From positions 496,001-560,000 of the forward strand of contig NZ_CP053351.1 of the NCBI RefSeq assembly GCF_013394655.1: a DNA stretch of 64,000 nt, given 5' to 3'. The DNA comes from Winogradskyella schleiferi (lineage in GTDB: Bacteria > Bacteroidota > Bacteroidia > Flavobacteriales > Flavobacteriaceae). A program made the position numbers and the translations under genes. The notes below the pieces were generated by a model. The model ran no database searches and was not told the DNA's origin. It was given only the letters and a program-made list of their open reading frames with translations. Numbering within the stretch: position 1 is the first letter of the stretch; every line of letters begins with the position of its first letter. Below, one piece after another: positions 60,971 through 64,000 of the stretch.

Positions 60971-63631
60971 TTAATTTTTGATGGAATCCGTCGCTTTTTT
61001 ATTTGTAGATTTTTTCTTTCCGCCTAAAAGGCCACCCAAAATACCACTGACGCCTTCTTTAACTTTGTCTTCTGTCGATTGTTTTGTGGTATCTGCTTTT
61101 GTTGTTGTAGAATCCGTTTTAGTCGCGTTTGAATTTCCGCCCAAAAGTCCGCCCAATAGGTCTGTGACTTTATCTTTTCCTTTTCCAATTAATTTTTGTT
61201 TTTCAATTTCTATCAATTGTTTGGTTAAGTTTGAAACTCCAGACGTTAAATCAGTCTTTATATTAGGATTCGTAAATGTGCCACCAATATTTGCCGTAAC
61301 AGGAATAGTAATTTTATTCACTTCATTATCGTTGATCTTTCCAATTAAACGATTCACTTCACTACCTAAATATTTTGCTGGTACTTGTAAAACAGCATTG
61401 TAATTCATGGTGTTTGAAAAACTGTGTGAACCTGAAACTTCAATAGGAATGTCTTTGTATTTAAGCGTGAATGGTTTTACGGAAACCTGTCCGTTTTCGA
61501 AACTTAAATTTGTTGTAAGGTCTTTTAAATCTAGTTCATCTAAATCAATAAAATCTAATTTGCTATCCAAGCCAGAAAGGAGTGGGCTATTTTCAGTATT
61601 AATTTTATTGGTAAGAATGCTAGCAATAGCATTTCCGGAAATTGTACTTAAATCTGGCGAAAAACTTGAATCCAAAAACCCACTAATATCAATGGTAGAA
61701 TTCAATTTTCCTTGAAGAACTTTTGCAATTGGCGCTAAAGCTTTTAGCATTTCCAAATCTTTAAACGATTGCGAAATGTCGAAATTTTGCATGCCCAATT
61801 TCATGTCAAAAGTTGGTTTTGTTGCTTTTGTAGAAACATTACCTGAAATCCCTAATTGACCATCAAAAATATCTGTAGTCATATTTTGAAGAATGGCATT
61901 TTGGTCTTTAATATAAAGTGTACCTTTTACATTCTTTAAGTTGAGGTTGTCATAAATAACCGTTTTGGCATTGGCAGTAATGGTACATTCCAAAAAATCT
62001 GGAATCTTAAGCGATTCAGCATCAGATGTTGTTTTGTTCGATGTTTCATTTGCCGATTCATCTTCGACCATAAAGTCTGAAAGAGCAAACGTATTGGAAT
62101 TCACATTAAAATTACCTTGAAGATTTTTATCACTTAACAAAAACCCGAGTAAATTATTAATGGTTCCTGTAGCCGAAAAATCACTCTTTCCTGTTAAGGC
62201 ATCAAAACTATTTAGGCTTACCGTTCCTGGTTTAAAGGTTAAATCGGCTTTATTGATTTGAATGGGATTAATAATGTCTTCCGATGAAAATATAAAATCC
62301 GAAATAGAAACACTTCCTGCATTTTTAATACGTTGGTAGGCATTGGTTTCAATGGCATTCATGTCAAAAGACGTGTTTACGTTTCCTCTTAAAATACCGC
62401 TCAGTTCATTTTCCAGTTCTATGGGATAGGCTTTTGTGATATTAGCTAAATTTAGAACACCATCTAATTTAGCATCCACGAGCATGTTCTTAGTAAGATT
62501 CTTAATATGGACTTCAGATTTGAAAATGTCTTCATCCACCTGAAAGTTGAGTTTATCAATGTCCACAAAGGTATCATCAACGTTACCTGTAGTGTTTTTC
62601 ACAGAAGCATCAATTGAGATATTCCGAACACTTTTAGAAAGGTCAGGGAATTTGAAGGATGCATTTTCAGACTTCATGTTGATATCTAAAGTCGGGATGG
62701 TTTCCTCTGAAATTAAACCTTTAATAATACCGTTAATGGTAAAGTTTCCTGTGGTGCTTACATCCTCAATATTCTTGGCATAAGCTTTTGGAATTACGGC
62801 TAAAAAATCCTTAAATGATGCTTCTGGATTCTTAAAACTAATATCAATTTGCTGTCCTGCTTCTACTATTTGTACAAAGCCCTCAAATTCTATAGGCAAC
62901 GCATTGATGTACCCTTTGTTTTCTTTGAAGGTATATTTTTGTTGCTCTAAATCCATATCGATAAGTGCATCCAATTTAAGACTGTTGTTGCTTAAATATT
63001 CAATGCTATCCATGGCAAACGTGATGTTTGCTTCGGTATTAGTGTCTAATTCAGACTTTCCGCCAGAGAAAATGCCTTTGCCGTTGTGATTAATTTCGGT
63101 CAAATAAAACGTGGTGTTCGACGTGTCATCAATATAAGTGAACGCACTATTATTGATTTCGTAGTTCTCAATATCGAAACTAAAACCCGTTGAATTAGTT
63201 GTGTTTTGCGTTGCAGTATCTGTTGCGCTTTCCTTTACGATATCATAATTAACAGCGCCAGTTTTGTTGGTTTTTAATACCAAAAGCAGTTCATTGGCAA
63301 TAATTTCGTTAACCTCAAGAGGTTCTTCCGTGCCTTTAAGCAATTGCATTACGCCCAATTCAAACGATAATGTCTTTGCGGTTGCTAAGGTTTCGCCTTC
63401 AAAAGGCGCACGATTGATTATTTTTAGATTTTCGACGCTTACTTCAGCCTTAGGAAAACTGCTGATAAGACTGAGACTGATATCGTCAAAAGTTAAATCG
63501 GCATCCAAATTGTTGTCCGCATAATTCTGGACAATGGTATCTATTTTAGATTCTAAAACAAAAGGAATCGCAATTAGAATCGCAATGAATAGAAGTAATA
63601 CGATGCCTATAATTTTCAAAAATTTCTTCAT
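60971..63631 (-). CDS. AsmA-family envelope protein
   Basis: An 886-residue AsmA-like protein: a membrane helix at the N-terminus (about 5-27, FLKIIGIVLLLFIAILIAIP) then AsmA family repeats with long beta strands and short helices, among them the N-terminal NLDADLTFDDISLSLISSFP and many strands of the type NLKIINRAPFEGETL. The C-terminus has a low-complexity region rich in Thr, Lys and Gly (about 840-886). AsmA/TamB-type proteins are thought to span the periplasm and move phospholipids to the outer membrane. The start at 63631 is preferred, giving the helix directly; an upstream in-frame ATG adds 14 non-conserved residues. Confidence 0.85.
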   Translation of the reverse strand: MKKFLKIIGIVLLLFIAILIAIPFVLESKIDTIVQNYADNNLDADLTFDDISLSLISSFPKAEVSVENLKIINRAPFEGETLATAKTLSFELGVMQLLKGTEEPLEVNEIIANELLLVLKTNKTGAVNYDIVKESATDTATQNTTNSTGFSFDIENYEINNSAFTYIDDTSNTTFYLTEINHNGKGIFSGGKSELDTNTEANITFAMDSIEYLSNNSLKLDALIDMDLEQQKYTFKENKGYINALPIEFEGFVQIVEAGQQIDISFKNPEASFKDFLAVIPKAYAKNIEDVSTTGNFTINGIIKGLISEETIPTLDINMKSENASFKFPDLSKSVRNISIDASVKNTTGNVDDTFVDIDKLNFQVDEDIFKSEVHIKNLTKNMLVDAKLDGVLNLANITKAYPIELENELSGILRGNVNTSFDMNAIETNAYQRIKNAGSVSISDFIFSSEDIINPIQINKADLTFKPGTVSLNSFDALTGKSDFSATGTINNLLGFLLSDKNLQGNFNVNSNTFALSDFMVEDESANETSNKTTSDAESLKIPDFLECTITANAKTVIYDNLNLKNVKGTLYIKDQNAILQNMTTDIFDGQLGISGNVSTKATKPTFDMKLGMQNFDISQSFKDLEMLKALAPIAKVLQGKLNSTIDISGFLDSSFSPDLSTISGNAIASILTNKINTENSPLLSGLDSKLDFIDLDELDLKDLTTNLSFENGQVSVKPFTLKYKDIPIEVSGSHSFSNTMNYNAVLQVPAKYLGSEVNRLIGKINDNEVNKITIPVTANIGGTFTNPNIKTDLTSGVSNLTKQLIEIEKQKLIGKGKDKVTDLLGGLLGGNSNATKTDSTTTKADTTKQSTEDKVKEGVSGILGGLLGGKKKSTNKKATDSIKN

Positions 63632-63706
63632 AAGGTCTATTTGTAGTTTTAAAACAACATAATATATACGCAAAATTCCGCATAAAAGTTGCGAATATGG
63701 TTAAGT

Positions 63707-64000
63707 TTAAGAAGATTTTAGTGTTTCACTTAGTTGTTGCAGTAAATTTATTTCCTCATTTACTTTTAGCTTGAAACGTTTTCGGAATACATAAACACCG
63801 AGATATAAAAATGGTGTGTCTAACATAGCAACCAAGACCTTAAAAATAAAACCGCTAATAAGCAAACCTGCAAAATTGGACCAATCTATAATTCCAAAGG
63901 CACATAGTAAAAATACAATTGTAAACGTATCTACAAATTGAGAAAACCAAGTAGAAAAATTATTCCGTAGCCATAAGTGTTTCCCTTTAGTCAATCGTTT
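63707..64000 (-). CDS. Queuosine precursor transporter (VUT/YhhQ family), truncated at the window edge
   Basis: The 3' end of a minus-strand gene: the frame is open to the right edge, so the start lies outside the window. The visible 97 residues include two or three helices (STWFSQFVDTFTIVFLLCAF and FAGLLISGFIFKVLVAMLD) and the family motif DTPFLYLGVYVFRKRF, typical of the C-terminal end of YhhQ/VUT-type transporters of queuosine precursors. It lies 75 nt upstream of the AsmA-like gene on the same strand, so it may be in the same transcription unit. Assignment is by family style from a partial sequence. Confidence 0.75.
   Translation of the reverse strand, partial: KRLTKGKHLWLRNNFSTWFSQFVDTFTIVFLLCAFGIIDWSNFAGLLISGFIFKVLVAMLDTPFLYLGVYVFRKRFKLKVNEEINLLQQLSETLKSS

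Noticed and set aside
60978..61403. 141-residue frame antisense to the AsmA-like gene
   Set aside because: Low-complexity translation rich in Phe, Pro and Ser that mirrors the Lys/Gly/Thr-rich tail of the AsmA protein; no independent support.
1..64000. tRNA, rRNA, transposase or integrase genes
   Set aside because: I looked for tRNA-like cloverleaf arms, rRNA motifs and recombinase motifs and found none; a dedicated search could still find a missed tRNA or small RNA.

Overview
The window reads as a chromosomal segment of a low-GC marine-type Flavobacteriaceae bacterium (Bacteroidota). This rests on several things visible in the sequence. There are two type IX secretion (T9SS) cargo proteins with recognisable C-terminal sorting domains, a PorP/SprF partner, a RemB-like outer-membrane gliding protein, and DUF6089/DUF6090 family members. 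The primary sigma factor is short (287 aa) and promoters of the TTG-N(17-21)-TAnnTTTG type recur. Genus cannot be fixed from the sequence alone. No rRNA, tRNA, transposase, integrase or CRISPR array was found.

Layout. 1-1.6 kb: the 3' end of a remB-like gene and a small secreted protein. 1.9-8.5 kb: an accessory block with every gene on the minus strand (a lipoprotein serine hydrolase, two DUF6090 membrane proteins, a VCBS/FG-GAP T9SS cargo protein and a small hypothetical pair). Its gene junctions carry imperfect inverted repeats reminiscent of integron attC sites. 8.8-14.5 kb: a cytochrome oxidase assembly and subunit operon (heme O synthase, two subunit III-type proteins, subunit IV, a cysteine-less companion, SCO, DUF420, a small cysteine-containing membrane protein). 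14.6-21.8 kb: a MacB/TolC-like export operon (ATPase, two FtsX-type permeases, adaptor, TolC, second adaptor), followed by tsaB. 22.5-25.3 kb: minus-strand MscS channel, a secreted hypothetical, dodecin and an NfuA-like scaffold.

25.5-32.9 kb: a 2113-residue modular T9SS type B adhesin with thirteen repeats and a striking internal GC shift, followed by its SprF-like partner. 33-40 kb: a VWA lipoprotein, a SIMPL-like protein, a LytS/LytTR-type two-component pair, a small membrane protein and a DUF2797 protein. 40.1-43 kb: GH3-family protein and a PD40 envelope protein. 43.3-49.9 kb: clpX, clpP and trigger factor, then a holin-like protein, a YwqK/TonB fusion, an esterase and pdxJ. 50-58.9 kb: CBS protein, nadK, then an envelope biogenesis series (DUF6089, uppS, bamA, two Skp/OmpH chaperones, murI, a CxxC protein). 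58.9-64 kb: gamma-carbonic anhydrase-like protein, rpsU, rpoD, a large AsmA-like protein and the 3' end of a queuosine-precursor transporter gene.

Most of the window is core chromosome. The parts most worth a second look are the attC-like junctions in the 1.7-8.6 kb block, a 91-nt indel-free two-copy element upstream of cox4 and nadK, the mosaic base composition of the adhesin, a terminator-like hairpin inside the tsaB coding sequence, and short repeats that abut stop codons. All functional calls are by eye from motifs; no database search was run.
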